Below are positions 28,905 through 37,233 of a stretch of DNA of 64,000 bases, in pieces. The stretch's first letter is position 1. Every line of letters begins with the position of its first letter. The notes beneath the pieces are model-generated. The model saw only the letters and a list, made by a program, of their open reading frames with translations. It did not search any database and was not told where the DNA came from. The translations under genes were made by a program, and so were the position numbers. Source of the stretch: an uncultured beta proteobacterium (GTDB taxonomy: Bacteria; Pseudomonadota; Gammaproteobacteria; Burkholderiales; Burkholderiaceae_C); contig CAIJRK010000031.1 in the NCBI GenBank assembly GCA_903823025.1, positions 33,248 through 97,247 on the forward strand, read 5' to 3'.

Positions 28905-30572
28905 ATGACCCAACCCCAAAAACTAGAACTCACCTGGATTGGCAAAGACCAGCGGCCTCGGCTGGAGCCGCGCATTTTGCTGGAAGACCCCGAGCGCAGT
29001 TACCACGCGAAGCAGCGGGTGACGGACAACGATCTGTTTGATAACCGGCTGATTCGGGGCGACAACTTGCTGGCGCTCAAGGCGTTGGAGTCGGAGTTTT
29101 CAGGCCAAGTGAAATGCGTTTTTATTGATCCGCCGTATAACACCGGCAGCGCGTTCACGCATTACGACGACGGGCTGGAGCATTCGATCTGGCTGGGGCT
29201 GATGCGCGACCGGCTGGAGATTATTCGCCGTTTGCTGGCGGACGATGGTTCGCTGTGGATCACGATTGACGACAACGAGGCGCACTATCTCAAAGTGATG
29301 TGTGATGAGATTTTTGGACGGGCTAATTTTTTGTGTGACATCGCTTGGGAAAAGAGATATTCACCGCCGCCGGACACAAAAGATTTTGGCTACGTTCACG
29401 ATCACATTCTTGTGTACCGTCGAGGCAGGGGATTTTCACGAAATCTTCTGCCTTTGACTGATGACCAATCTGGTAGGTACAAAAATCCAGATGGCGATCC
29501 GCGTGGGCCTTGGAAGGCAATGGACTACACATGTCGATACTCTGCTGATGAGCGCCCCAATTTATTTTATGCAATTCGTCAGCCAAAAACGGGTGAAGAA
29601 ATCTGGCCTAAGCGAACTAGAGTGTGGGCTATGTCGAAAGAAGTTCATCTGCGAAACGAACGCGATGGGCGAATTTGGTGGGGCACCAAAGGCACAAATA
29701 GTGTCCCTGCCGTCAAAAATTTCATTTCAGGGATAACTCAAGGGATGATGCCGATGTCTTTGTGGAAGCACACCCTGGCAGGGCATAACCAAGATGCGAT
29801 GAAAGAGATGATGGGGCTGTTTGGAGATGATGTTTTTTCTACACCAAAACCAGAGCAGTTGATTCAGGTTGCTTTACATATTGCCACTAACCCCGGCGAT
29901 CTAGTCCTAGATTCCTTCGCCGGTTCCGGCACCACCGGCGCGGTCGCTCACAAAATGGGACGCCGCTGGATCATGGTAGAACTCGGCGAACATTGCCACA
30001 CGCACATCGTGCCGCGCCTGCAAAAAGTCATCGACGGCCAAGACCCCGGCGGCGTCACGCAGGCCGTGAACTGGCTCGGCGGTGGCGGCTTTCGTTACTA
30101 CGAACTCGCGCCCACGCTCTTGTCCACTGACCGCTGGGGCAACCTCGTCATCAACCCCGACTACGACGCGGCCATGCTCTCGGCGGCCATGTGCCAACTC
30201 GAAGGCTTCACCTACGCGCCGTCCGACGTGCTGTGGTGGCAACACGGGCGCAGCAGCGAGACCGATTTCATTTACGTGACCACCCAAACGTTAAGCGCCG
30301 ACCAACTGGAGGCGCTCAGTGACGACGTCGGCATAGACCCCCACAACCCGCGCAGTTTGCTGGTGTGTTGCAGCGCTTATCGCGGCATCACCGCCGTTCA
30401 AGCCGCCCAGCGTTGGCCCCGCCTCACCCTCAAGAAAATCCCCAAGATGGTTAAAGACCGTTGCGAATGGGGCCACGACGATTACAGCCTGAACGTTGCC
30501 AATTTACCGATGGCGCAAAAGAAGATCGTCACCCCGACGCAAGATGATTTTTTTGGCGCGGATGCCGTATGA
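28905..30572 (+). CDS. Type III restriction-modification methyltransferase (Mod)
   Basis: A 555-aa beta-class adenine-N6 methyltransferase: RGDNLLALKALES (about 51-63), motif IV DPPYNTGS (75-82), ITIDDNEAHYL, a variable target-recognition region (about 140-310), and the SAM motif LDSFAGSGTTGAVAHKMGRR (about 334-353). It modifies one strand of an asymmetric site and gives Res its specificity. The gene begins three bases after the nuclease gene and its stop overlaps the next ATG. The central recognition region is AT-richer than both ends, as expected if target domains are exchanged between systems. Confidence 0.95.
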   Translation: MTQPQKLELTWIGKDQRPRLEPRILLEDPERSYHAKQRVTDNDLFDNRLIRGDNLLALKALESEFSGQVKCVFIDPPYNTGSAFTHYDDGLEHSIWLGLMRDRLEIIRRLLADDGSLWITIDDNEAHYLKVMCDEIFGRANFLCDIAWEKRYSPPPDTKDFGYVHDHILVYRRGRGFSRNLLPLTDDQSGRYKNPDGDPRGPWKAMDYTCRYSADERPNLFYAIRQPKTGEEIWPKRTRVWAMSKEVHLRNERDGRIWWGTKGTNSVPAVKNFISGITQGMMPMSLWKHTLAGHNQDAMKEMMGLFGDDVFSTPKPEQLIQVALHIATNPGDLVLDSFAGSGTTGAVAHKMGRRWIMVELGEHCHTHIVPRLQKVIDGQDPGGVTQAVNWLGGGGFRYYELAPTLLSTDRWGNLVINPDYDAAMLSAAMCQLEGFTYAPSDVLWWQHGRSSETDFIYVTTQTLSADQLEALSDDVGIDPHNPRSLLVCCSAYRGITAVQAAQRWPRLTLKKIPKMVKDRCEWGHDDYSLNVANLPMAQKKIVTPTQDDFFGADAV

Positions 30573-30658
30573 CACAGCCCAAAATCATCATCATTGCGGG
30601 GCCGAATGGTGCGGGCAAGACTCAAACCGCAAGAAAAAACAAAAAGGGAGAAGCATGA
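30569..30658 (+). pseudogene. 29-codon remnant of a zeta-toxin-like P-loop gene between mod and res
   Basis: ATG at 30569 overlaps the mod stop (ATGA). The frame reads MTQPKIIIIAGPNGAGKTQT, a complete Walker A start of the zeta-toxin/AAA_33 type (IAGPNGAGKT), then a Lys-rich nine-residue tail, and stops at 30656-30658, overlapping the res start. Full-length members are about 190-200 aa, so nearly all of the gene has been deleted while reading-frame coupling and the AGGGAG ribosome site of res are kept. It may still act as a coupling leader peptide. Confidence 0.75.
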
Positions 30659-33435
30659 GTCAACGTGAAGTCAACTCTATCGCGGGCCGCTTGAGCCTGC
30701 GTCCACCGCAAACCGAGTCGCTGTCCAAACTGGCCAGCGCCATCGACGCGTCGCCCGCCATGCTGCAGCCCAACCGCGACGCCGCAGAAGTGGCCGCCAT
30801 TTTGGCGACGCTGAAACACCAGTTCCCCACGCTGCAAGACTTTGAGCGCGATTTCCCGTCGATGTGTTTTGCGCTCGCCACCGGCGTCGGCAAGACGCGG
30901 TTGATGGGCGCGTTCATCAGCTACTTGTTCACGGCGCACGGCATCAAACACTTTTTTGTGCTGGCCCCGAATCTGACGATTTACGACAAGCTGATTGCCG
31001 ACTTCACGCCCAACACGCCCAAGTACGTGTTCAAAGGCGTGGCTGAATTCACGTCTTATCCGCCCGAGATCATCACCGGCGACAACTACGAGGAAAGGGC
31101 GCAGGCGCTGGGGGATTTGCTGTCGCCCGTGACCATCAATATTTTCAACATAGCCAAGATTTCTTCTGAGGTGCGGGGCGGCAAAGCGCCGCGCATCAAG
31201 CGTTTGAGCGAGTACATCGGGCAAAGTTATTTTGACTATCTGGCCGGGCTGCCGGACTTGGTGCTGTTGATGGACGAGTCGCACCGTTACCGTGCCAGCG
31301 CCGGGGTGCGCGCCATTAACGAATTGCGGCCTTTGATGGGGCTGGAACTGACCGCCACACCCTTCGTTGAAACCACCAAAGGCCCGGTGCCGTTCAAAAA
31401 CGTGGTGATGCAATACCCGCTGGCCCGCGCTATGGAAGACGGCTTTGTCAAAGAGCCTGCCGTGGTGACGCAGCGCAATTTTGATGCGCGCACCATGCCG
31501 CCCGAAGAGGTGGAGCGCGTCAAGCTGCAAGACGGCGTGCGAATGCACGAGATGACCAAGGTGGCGCTTAAAACCTACGCCCGCACCCACAGCGTGCCCG
31601 AGGTCAAGCCGTTCATGCTGGTGATTGCGCGTGACACCACGCACGCGGGCGCTTTGCTGGCGCTGTTGCAGTCTGACGCCTTCTTTGGCGGGCGCTATCA
31701 AAACAAGGTGATTCAGGTGGACAGCAGCAAGAGCGGCGCGGAGGAAGAAGAGATGATTCGCCGCTTGCTGGCCGTGGAAAGTGTGGACGAGCCGACCGAA
31801 ATCGTGATTCACGTCAACATGCTCAAAGAAGGCTGGGACGTGACCAATCTCTACACCATCGTGCCCTTGCGGGCCGCCCATGCGCGCACGCTGGTGGAGC
31901 AATCTATTGGCCGGGGTTTGCGCCTGCCTTATGGCAAACGCACGGGCGTGGCGGCGGTAGATCGGCTCAACATCATTGCGCATGACCGCTTTCAAGACAT
32001 CATTGATGACGCCAATCGCGCTGATTCACCGATCAAACTTAAAACCCTGATTCTGGACGCGCCTGATGCCGATGACGAGCGGCTGCAAAGCGTCACGGTG
32101 GCGTCCAATCTGGCGGCAGCGTTGGGGCTGAATCCAGACGCTGACACGGCGGTTCCCAACCCGGTGGCGGCACGCAGTTTGCCCGTCGCGGTGCCGATGT
32201 TTTGCACCCCGCAAGAGCGCCAAGCGGCGGCTGTGGTGATGCAAGAGCTGGCGCTCTACGAAACGCGTCCGCAGGAAGCGCCCACGCGGCAGGCTTTGCT
32301 CACGCCCGCGTTGCAAGCCCGCATTGCCGAGGCGGTGAAAGAAAAGTTGCCGCCAGTTCACCCCAGTCTGTTGACGGGCGAGGATGCGCCGCCCGAACTG
32401 GATTTGGCTGACGTGGTGCGCCGCACGGTCGAAGTGGCGCTGCGCCAGACAATTGATATTCCGCGCATCGTGGTCGTGCCGCAAGGCGTGGTGACGAGTG
32501 GTTTCAAACCCTTCACGTTGGATGTGGCGGGCCTGCACTTGCAACCCAAGGATCGTTCACTGGTGGGGCAGACGCTGCGCACGCACGAACAGTTCACGCT
32601 GTCGGCGCAAAGTGGCCGCACGAAGCGGCGACTGGAGGACTACATCGTCCACACGCTGATTGATTTTGACGACCTCGACTACAACACCCACGCCAGTTTG
32701 CTGTACGACCTGGCCGGGAAAATGGTGATGCACCTGCAAAGCTACCTGACCGAGGAAAGCGAGGTGCGCAATGTGTTGGACCTGGATCGGCAACTGATTG
32801 CCAAGAACATCCATGCGCAAATGATGGGCCATTTCTATGAGTCGGCCACCGACTACGCGGTAGAAGTGCGGCGCGGCTTTACAGCGCTGAAGGCGTCCAC
32901 CTACACCGTGAGCGCGAATCAGCCGATGCGTGATTACCGCGACACGGTGGATGAACCGAGCCGCATCAAGCAGAGGGTGTTTGGTCACTTCTCGCGCTGC
33001 CTGTATCCGTTGCAAAAGTTTGATTCAGACACCGAACGCCGCTTCGCGGTGATTCTGGAGCGCGATGCCGACAAGTGGTTCAAACCGGCCAAGGGGCAGT
33101 TTCAGATGTTCTACAAACTGGGTGTAGAACAACCCGAATACGTGCCCGACTTTGTGGTTGAAACCGCGCACTTTTTGTTGATGTGCGAAACCAAAGCGCG
33201 CAATGAAATGGCCGCGCCCGATGTTTTGGCCAAAGCCGAGGCGGGCGCCTTGTGGTGCCAACAGGCCTCCTACCTGAACAACAAGAACGGGACCAAACCC
33301 TGGAAATACCTGCTGATTGCGCATGACGTGGTGACAGAAGATAAACGGCTGATGGACTTTTTGTCGTTTGCTATTCAGCCCAGTCGTTCGATCAGCCAGG
33401 CGAGCGCGTGTTGCACGGTAGCGGCGCTCATTTGA
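30655..33435 (+). CDS. Type III restriction-modification Res subunit (helicase-nuclease)
   Basis: A 926-aa SF2 helicase-endonuclease. Walker A ATGVGKT (76-82), DEAD-box variant MDESHRY (about 205-211), LTATPF, motif VI region VEQSIGRGLRLPYG, and a C-terminal nuclease with PDFVVET then CETKA (about 830-846) in PD-(E)xK arrangement. It translocates and cuts after meeting oppositely oriented unmodified sites. ATG 30655 has AGGGAG upstream. The last 20 or so residues (SISQASACCTVAALI) look nonconserved and their coding sequence runs into repeat R2, so the natural 3' end may have been altered. Confidence 0.94.
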   Translation: MSQREVNSIAGRLSLRPPQTESLSKLASAIDASPAMLQPNRDAAEVAAILATLKHQFPTLQDFERDFPSMCFALATGVGKTRLMGAFISYLFTAHGIKHFFVLAPNLTIYDKLIADFTPNTPKYVFKGVAEFTSYPPEIITGDNYEERAQALGDLLSPVTINIFNIAKISSEVRGGKAPRIKRLSEYIGQSYFDYLAGLPDLVLLMDESHRYRASAGVRAINELRPLMGLELTATPFVETTKGPVPFKNVVMQYPLARAMEDGFVKEPAVVTQRNFDARTMPPEEVERVKLQDGVRMHEMTKVALKTYARTHSVPEVKPFMLVIARDTTHAGALLALLQSDAFFGGRYQNKVIQVDSSKSGAEEEEMIRRLLAVESVDEPTEIVIHVNMLKEGWDVTNLYTIVPLRAAHARTLVEQSIGRGLRLPYGKRTGVAAVDRLNIIAHDRFQDIIDDANRADSPIKLKTLILDAPDADDERLQSVTVASNLAAALGLNPDADTAVPNPVAARSLPVAVPMFCTPQERQAAAVVMQELALYETRPQEAPTRQALLTPALQARIAEAVKEKLPPVHPSLLTGEDAPPELDLADVVRRTVEVALRQTIDIPRIVVVPQGVVTSGFKPFTLDVAGLHLQPKDRSLVGQTLRTHEQFTLSAQSGRTKRRLEDYIVHTLIDFDDLDYNTHASLLYDLAGKMVMHLQSYLTEESEVRNVLDLDRQLIAKNIHAQMMGHFYESATDYAVEVRRGFTALKASTYTVSANQPMRDYRDTVDEPSRIKQRVFGHFSRCLYPLQKFDSDTERRFAVILERDADKWFKPAKGQFQMFYKLGVEQPEYVPDFVVETAHFLLMCETKARNEMAAPDVLAKAEAGALWCQQASYLNNKNGTKPWKYLLIAHDVVTEDKRLMDFLSFAIQPSRSISQASACCTVAALI

Positions 33436-33497
33436 GCGCGCTTATCTGTGACTGTGTGAAAGTGCGCTTTAGCTAAATTCTGATTTGTTCAATAAAG
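33427..33497 (+). repeat. Direct repeat R2, copy A
   Basis: 71 bases running from CTCATTTGAGCGCGC to TTCAATAAAG. About 53 of 69 aligned positions match copy B at 38911-38981 in the same orientation, with two 2-base gaps. It overlaps the last codons of res. A palindrome TTTAGCTAAA here corresponds to CTTGAGTCAAG in copy B, so symmetry at that spot is kept although the sequence differs. Confidence 0.6.
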
Positions 33498-33552
33498 AAG
33501 TGATCAAACGCAGGTTAAATAGTAAAACTCTCAATTCTGCTTTCAAAAAAAA

Positions 33553-33579
33553 TTTGATAAGCTTAACCCGCTAGTCTGA
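33553..33579 (+). repeat. Direct repeat R1, right copy
   Basis: 27 bases beginning TTTGATAAGCTTAAC and ending AGTCTGA, 23 of 27 identical to the left copy at 26772-26798. It lies between res and the end of the four-gene membrane operon, so the two accessory blocks are separated by both repeat families. Confidence 0.6.
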
Positions 33580-33622
33580 GTAGTTTCAGAAAATAATTGA
33601 TAGTTCTTCATCAGCTAAAAAC

Positions 33623-34684
33623 TTAACGCCGAACTTCAAATTTATAAAAATAGCGCTCAACCATTAGACGAGATCTGTCTGACTGAACAGCATCAGAAAT
33701 AGTGCTTTTTAGTTGGACATAGTATCGGCATTGCAGCTGTTGACTCTTGTTAAAAATAGCTTGAATACTACTGATAAATTGTTCGTTCGAGTGTGGGTTT
33801 CCTGAAAGTACATCGGCAATACCAGGTAAGGAACTTGCATCGTTTTCGCGACTTTGAGGCCAAGCAGGTTCCAACACTACGCTATTCGGCTTGACTTCAA
33901 TAGAGAACAAGAACTCTACTTTCCCCGTCTTCTCATCCGCCCAGCACGGCGGATAGTCCAGGCCACCCCGCGCCAGTTTATTTTTTAAAAATGCAATCTG
34001 TCCGCGAAGATCAGAATTTTCTTTCTTGGCTAATTCCGGACTAGAACCAAGCTTGACTAGTTCGTTGTAGTTCTTGGCTGCAGTAACAATATCCTGAACG
34101 GCTTGAGCTTCCTGACCAGGCTTCAGTTCTTGATTGATTTGAGTTTTTAGTTGCTTCTTTAGCTCGTCTGTCGCGGTGATTGCCTGCTTAATCTTCTCAA
34201 TAATTTCTGTATTTTCTAGATCATTTACCTTATCTGGCGAGAGTTTCTTAACTTGCTCAAGAAACGAAATAGCCGATTCAACCTCTTCCAAAATAATTTT
34301 TTTCTTGCTCTCTTTTCCAGCGTCTTCAAGCTGATTTCTAAGTTCGGTAAGCGCTGTCAATTTGGAATCCAGATCTTCTACCTGTTTTTTGAGAAAATCG
34401 CGTTCAGCACGAACCTCATCTGCAGCAATGAGTTTTTTTATTACTCCATCTGGGTTTGGCGAACCAGCATTTCTTAACAGGGTTGTAAGTTCACTTTTAG
34501 CTAAATTGAGGGCTGATGTTTGTTGTTCCAATGTCTGGATTTCCGACAAAGCTTCCTCTGCTATTTTCCTGTCAGATTGCTCCTTACCCACGAGGTAGCC
34601 AAGCAAAAGCAAAAGTATGAACGATATAGTGAATGCAATTTCAGTAAGAGATAACTGAAAAATTTGATCATTTTTTTGAATCAC
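33623..34684 (-). CDS. MotB-like single-span coiled-coil protein of a four-gene membrane module
   Basis: A 353-aa protein. One membrane span near the N terminus (FQLSLTEIAFTISFILLLLL, about 9-28) carries a Glu at its start where MotB/ZorB-like proteins carry the ion-binding Asp. A charged coiled coil follows (about 35-230), then a C-terminal domain opening YPPCWADEKTGKVEFLFSIE and continuing VVLEPAWPQS, which I do not recognise as OmpA. By topology it would be the stator-plug or peptidoglycan-side partner of the MotA-like protein encoded nine bases upstream (inference). AT-rich relative to the chromosome. Confidence 0.75.
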   Translation of the reverse strand: MIQKNDQIFQLSLTEIAFTISFILLLLLGYLVGKEQSDRKIAEEALSEIQTLEQQTSALNLAKSELTTLLRNAGSPNPDGVIKKLIAADEVRAERDFLKKQVEDLDSKLTALTELRNQLEDAGKESKKKIILEEVESAISFLEQVKKLSPDKVNDLENTEIIEKIKQAITATDELKKQLKTQINQELKPGQEAQAVQDIVTAAKNYNELVKLGSSPELAKKENSDLRGQIAFLKNKLARGGLDYPPCWADEKTGKVEFLFSIEVKPNSVVLEPAWPQSRENDASSLPGIADVLSGNPHSNEQFISSIQAIFNKSQQLQCRYYVQLKSTISDAVQSDRSRLMVERYFYKFEVRR

Positions 34685-34693
34685 GATAAGTAC

Positions 34694-36418
34694 TCAACGA
34701 CCTGATTCAGATTCATTCAGTGTCGCTGCTGATTGCGGCAGCACATGAGTGAACGATGAAACTTTAAAGTTTGCGATAGGGGTTGGTATCCCTAATGAAA
34801 TGGATTCCTCAGAAATAATTTTCGGTGCGTATTGAACTTCATCTTTGATTTGAGCCGAAAGAAGCATTTGACCCCGTTTAAATAAATCACTATGAATGCC
34901 TTCCGCAAGAGACGAAAGCGGGTGACCAGGAATAGTTATTTTTGACTGCAAAGCGGACGTAGTTGTACTGAGTAAATCTTGTTCTAATTCGGCTGCTATC
35001 TTGATATCTTGTCTAGGTTCAAAATTTTTAACTTCAAGGGAAGAGTCAAGAGAATAAATTTTTCCAAGTATTATCTGCATTGTTTGAAGCGCACGGTCGA
35101 TCTTTCCAATGGCTGTTGAGGCATCCTTTCCAAGGATATCCAGAGTCTTTGCGGCTTCAATATCTGCTGTAGCCACATGATCTAACTTGCCAGCGACACG
35201 ATGAGTTGCATCTGCATTCTCTGCGAGTTTGACGGCAATGGCGTTAAGTGCTGATTCCAGAGAATTACGGGTCTGAACGCCTTCTGTTATCAGAGATTCC
35301 ACCTTGGCAGTCAGAATTTCTGTAGATGAGTTACTGCCGTTTATAACGGTAATTGTTCGGTTAAATGTAGTGTCAAAATTAGACAATGTATTAGTTAACT
35401 GCTCTAAAACTGTTAGCTGCCCCTGTGCTGTTTCGAGAACAACCTGTTGCTGAGCAGTCAGGCTAACAATCTTATCCAGCGAGGTTTCAGTATTGGTTGC
35501 TTTTGTTCTCAATGATTTGAGCGCAATTGTCAAAACTGCTGTTGAATCCTTTACTTCTCCAGCGACCTGACTTACACCCTGCGAAATTGAATTCACACTT
35601 GTCGTAAGTTGTGACAATGGATCTACCAGATTTTTTGAAAAATAGTCATCCGGAAAAGTGGTGCTCTTTAAGCGATTAGTGATGGCATCGGTGAATGATG
35701 TCACCTTGTCTTCAATGCTTGCAAGGTTTGTGCGCATACCCTGCGAATAACCATTCACTGAGTTTGACAATTCAAAGCTTGCATTTTCTACCTGATCAAG
35801 GGCATGGGTGAATGCTGCTTGGTTGCGCGTAGTCAAGTCCTCGAAGAACTCCGTTAGTTTGTCAGCATGATTTTTTGATAATGACTCAACTTGCATGTTG
35901 ACTCTTTCGACAGTCTCCCTGGCTGCATTATCAACGTCTGACTGAAAATTATGTAGTTTTTCACAAGCGATAACAAGGTGTTCACGAAATTTTTGGGAGG
36001 CATCAATGATAGCGTTTTCAGTATCTTTAATAGCATCAGCGAAGTCTTTCCTGAAACTCACCAGATAGACGCGAACAGTAAGCCCGAGAACAGTGCTCAC
36101 CATAGCAGCGCCGAAACGAACAGCAATTTCTTGTATTTTTGTACCAATGTTAGGAAGGTCAAAAAGACTAAAAATAATAGATGTAATGGTAAAAATAAAA
36201 CCTAGGTAGTAGCAGCTATCTGCAAACTTCTCATCTGTCACATCTCTATCTCGGCGGTAAATACCAAGCACAATGTATGCGACCATAATGCTCAGAGGTA
36301 TAACCAAACCGAGAATCCAGGGACTTTGAAATTTCCAACCTAAAAAAGAAGAGACTACTTTAAGAATGATGGTTATCAGAAAGAGCTTTTGAATTCGAAT
36401 ATTGAGAATGCTTTGCAT
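34694..36418 (-). CDS. MotA/ExbB-like membrane protein with long coiled-coil tail
   Basis: A 574-aa protein with four membrane spans in the first 140 residues (about 10-28, 33-53, 68-90, 103-125). Spans 3 and 4 (CYYLGFIFTITSIIFSLF and FGAAMVSTVLGLTVRVYL) resemble the proton-channel helices of MotA/TolQ/ExbB. From about 150 to 500 it is a continuous helical, Thr/Ser/Leu-rich coil, like the long cytoplasmic tail of ZorA or chemoreceptor-like rods. The next gene encodes a single-span partner, as in MotAB, ExbBD and ZorAB pairs. The motor assignment is inferred from topology; no database match was made. Confidence 0.75.
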   Translation of the reverse strand: MQSILNIRIQKLFLITIILKVVSSFLGWKFQSPWILGLVIPLSIMVAYIVLGIYRRDRDVTDEKFADSCYYLGFIFTITSIIFSLFDLPNIGTKIQEIAVRFGAAMVSTVLGLTVRVYLVSFRKDFADAIKDTENAIIDASQKFREHLVIACEKLHNFQSDVDNAARETVERVNMQVESLSKNHADKLTEFFEDLTTRNQAAFTHALDQVENASFELSNSVNGYSQGMRTNLASIEDKVTSFTDAITNRLKSTTFPDDYFSKNLVDPLSQLTTSVNSISQGVSQVAGEVKDSTAVLTIALKSLRTKATNTETSLDKIVSLTAQQQVVLETAQGQLTVLEQLTNTLSNFDTTFNRTITVINGSNSSTEILTAKVESLITEGVQTRNSLESALNAIAVKLAENADATHRVAGKLDHVATADIEAAKTLDILGKDASTAIGKIDRALQTMQIILGKIYSLDSSLEVKNFEPRQDIKIAAELEQDLLSTTTSALQSKITIPGHPLSSLAEGIHSDLFKRGQMLLSAQIKDEVQYAPKIISEESISLGIPTPIANFKVSSFTHVLPQSAATLNESESGR

Positions 36419-36420
36419 AT

Positions 36421-37233
36421 TTAGCCTTCAAGAACGTTGACGATAACAATGCGAGCGCCAGCCTTGTTAAAGTAGTCTTCCCAGAACTTTAAATTTCTCT
36501 TAGTCTGAAACTGTGGAGAGTTCATAAGGTAGTGAAGTTCAATTTCAACCTCATGAAGGTTAAGTTGAGTCTTTCGACCGTAGTCAGAAGTTGTAAAAAC
36601 TGCATAGTCCGTTAGGGTTTTTTCTTTGTACATGCTGAACTGTGGTGTGTTGTGCAGCATGTCAGACATCAATATGAGGCGACGCTCACCTTTGATGTCG
36701 TGGGTGCGAAATGCATTAATGCTTACCAGTTGCAGCATCTCGAAAATGGGCGATGTTTCAGCAGATTGTTTACCTAAGAGCTGTTCAGATTGTTTAAGAA
36801 AAGGTTTGAGGAAGTTCTCTTGATACTGGCGTTCCAACTTTTTAGGATTATTGGTTATCGCACTCTTGTTATCGCCTCGTCCTGGATTGCATAGCTCTAT
36901 CAAAGGTTTTGCGTTCTCCTTGAAGTCTTCCCCAAGCGCAAACACGGATAACAAATAGCCTTCTGGAATTTTGCGCTCTACAAGTTCTTTCAATGTGACC
37001 TCGAACGCCTCTTTCTGCAGAAACGTTAAGGGGTCGGTCTTGTCAACCAGCAGCACATAATGCCCTTTTGGGCCTTTGGCTGGACATAGCGTTGTTCTAT
37101 CAAGACCTTCTTCCCGGGTCAACATAAGGTAGGCTATACCAGCCAAACTAGTCATCACAAATAAAATTATTAATGAGCCAAAGATAATTTCATTTCTGCG
37201 CTTTGTCTTTGCACGCCGTCCACGTTGAATCAT
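36421..37233 (-). CDS. Membrane-anchored vWA-like domain protein of the module
   Basis: A 270-aa protein: basic N terminus, one span (about 15-37, IIFGSLIILFVMTSLAGIAYL), then a probable von Willebrand factor A fold outside the membrane. HYVLLVDKTDPLT (about 57-69) takes the place of the MIDAS D-x-S-x-S motif as D-x-T-D, SAETSPIFE could supply the Thr, and RRLILMSDMLHNT the late Asp. vWA domains bind proteins through metal. It begins in a TAATG overlap with the upstream gene and ends two bases before the MotA-like gene, so all are cotranslated. Confidence 0.72.
   Translation of the reverse strand: MIQRGRRAKTKRRNEIIFGSLIILFVMTSLAGIAYLMLTREEGLDRTTLCPAKGPKGHYVLLVDKTDPLTFLQKEAFEVTLKELVERKIPEGYLLSVFALGEDFKENAKPLIELCNPGRGDNKSAITNNPKKLERQYQENFLKPFLKQSEQLLGKQSAETSPIFEMLQLVSINAFRTHDIKGERRLILMSDMLHNTPQFSMYKEKTLTDYAVFTTSDYGRKTQLNLHEVEIELHYLMNSPQFQTKRNLKFWEDYFNKAGARIVIVNVLEG

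Noticed and set aside
30496..30654. Upstream extension of the res reading frame
   Set aside because: It overlaps the end of mod in another phase; ATG 30655 has AGGGAG upstream and homologous Res proteins start near MSQREVN.
30622..31995. 457-codon frame antisense to res
   Set aside because: Overlaps the helicase motifs of res entirely and has no protein-like features.
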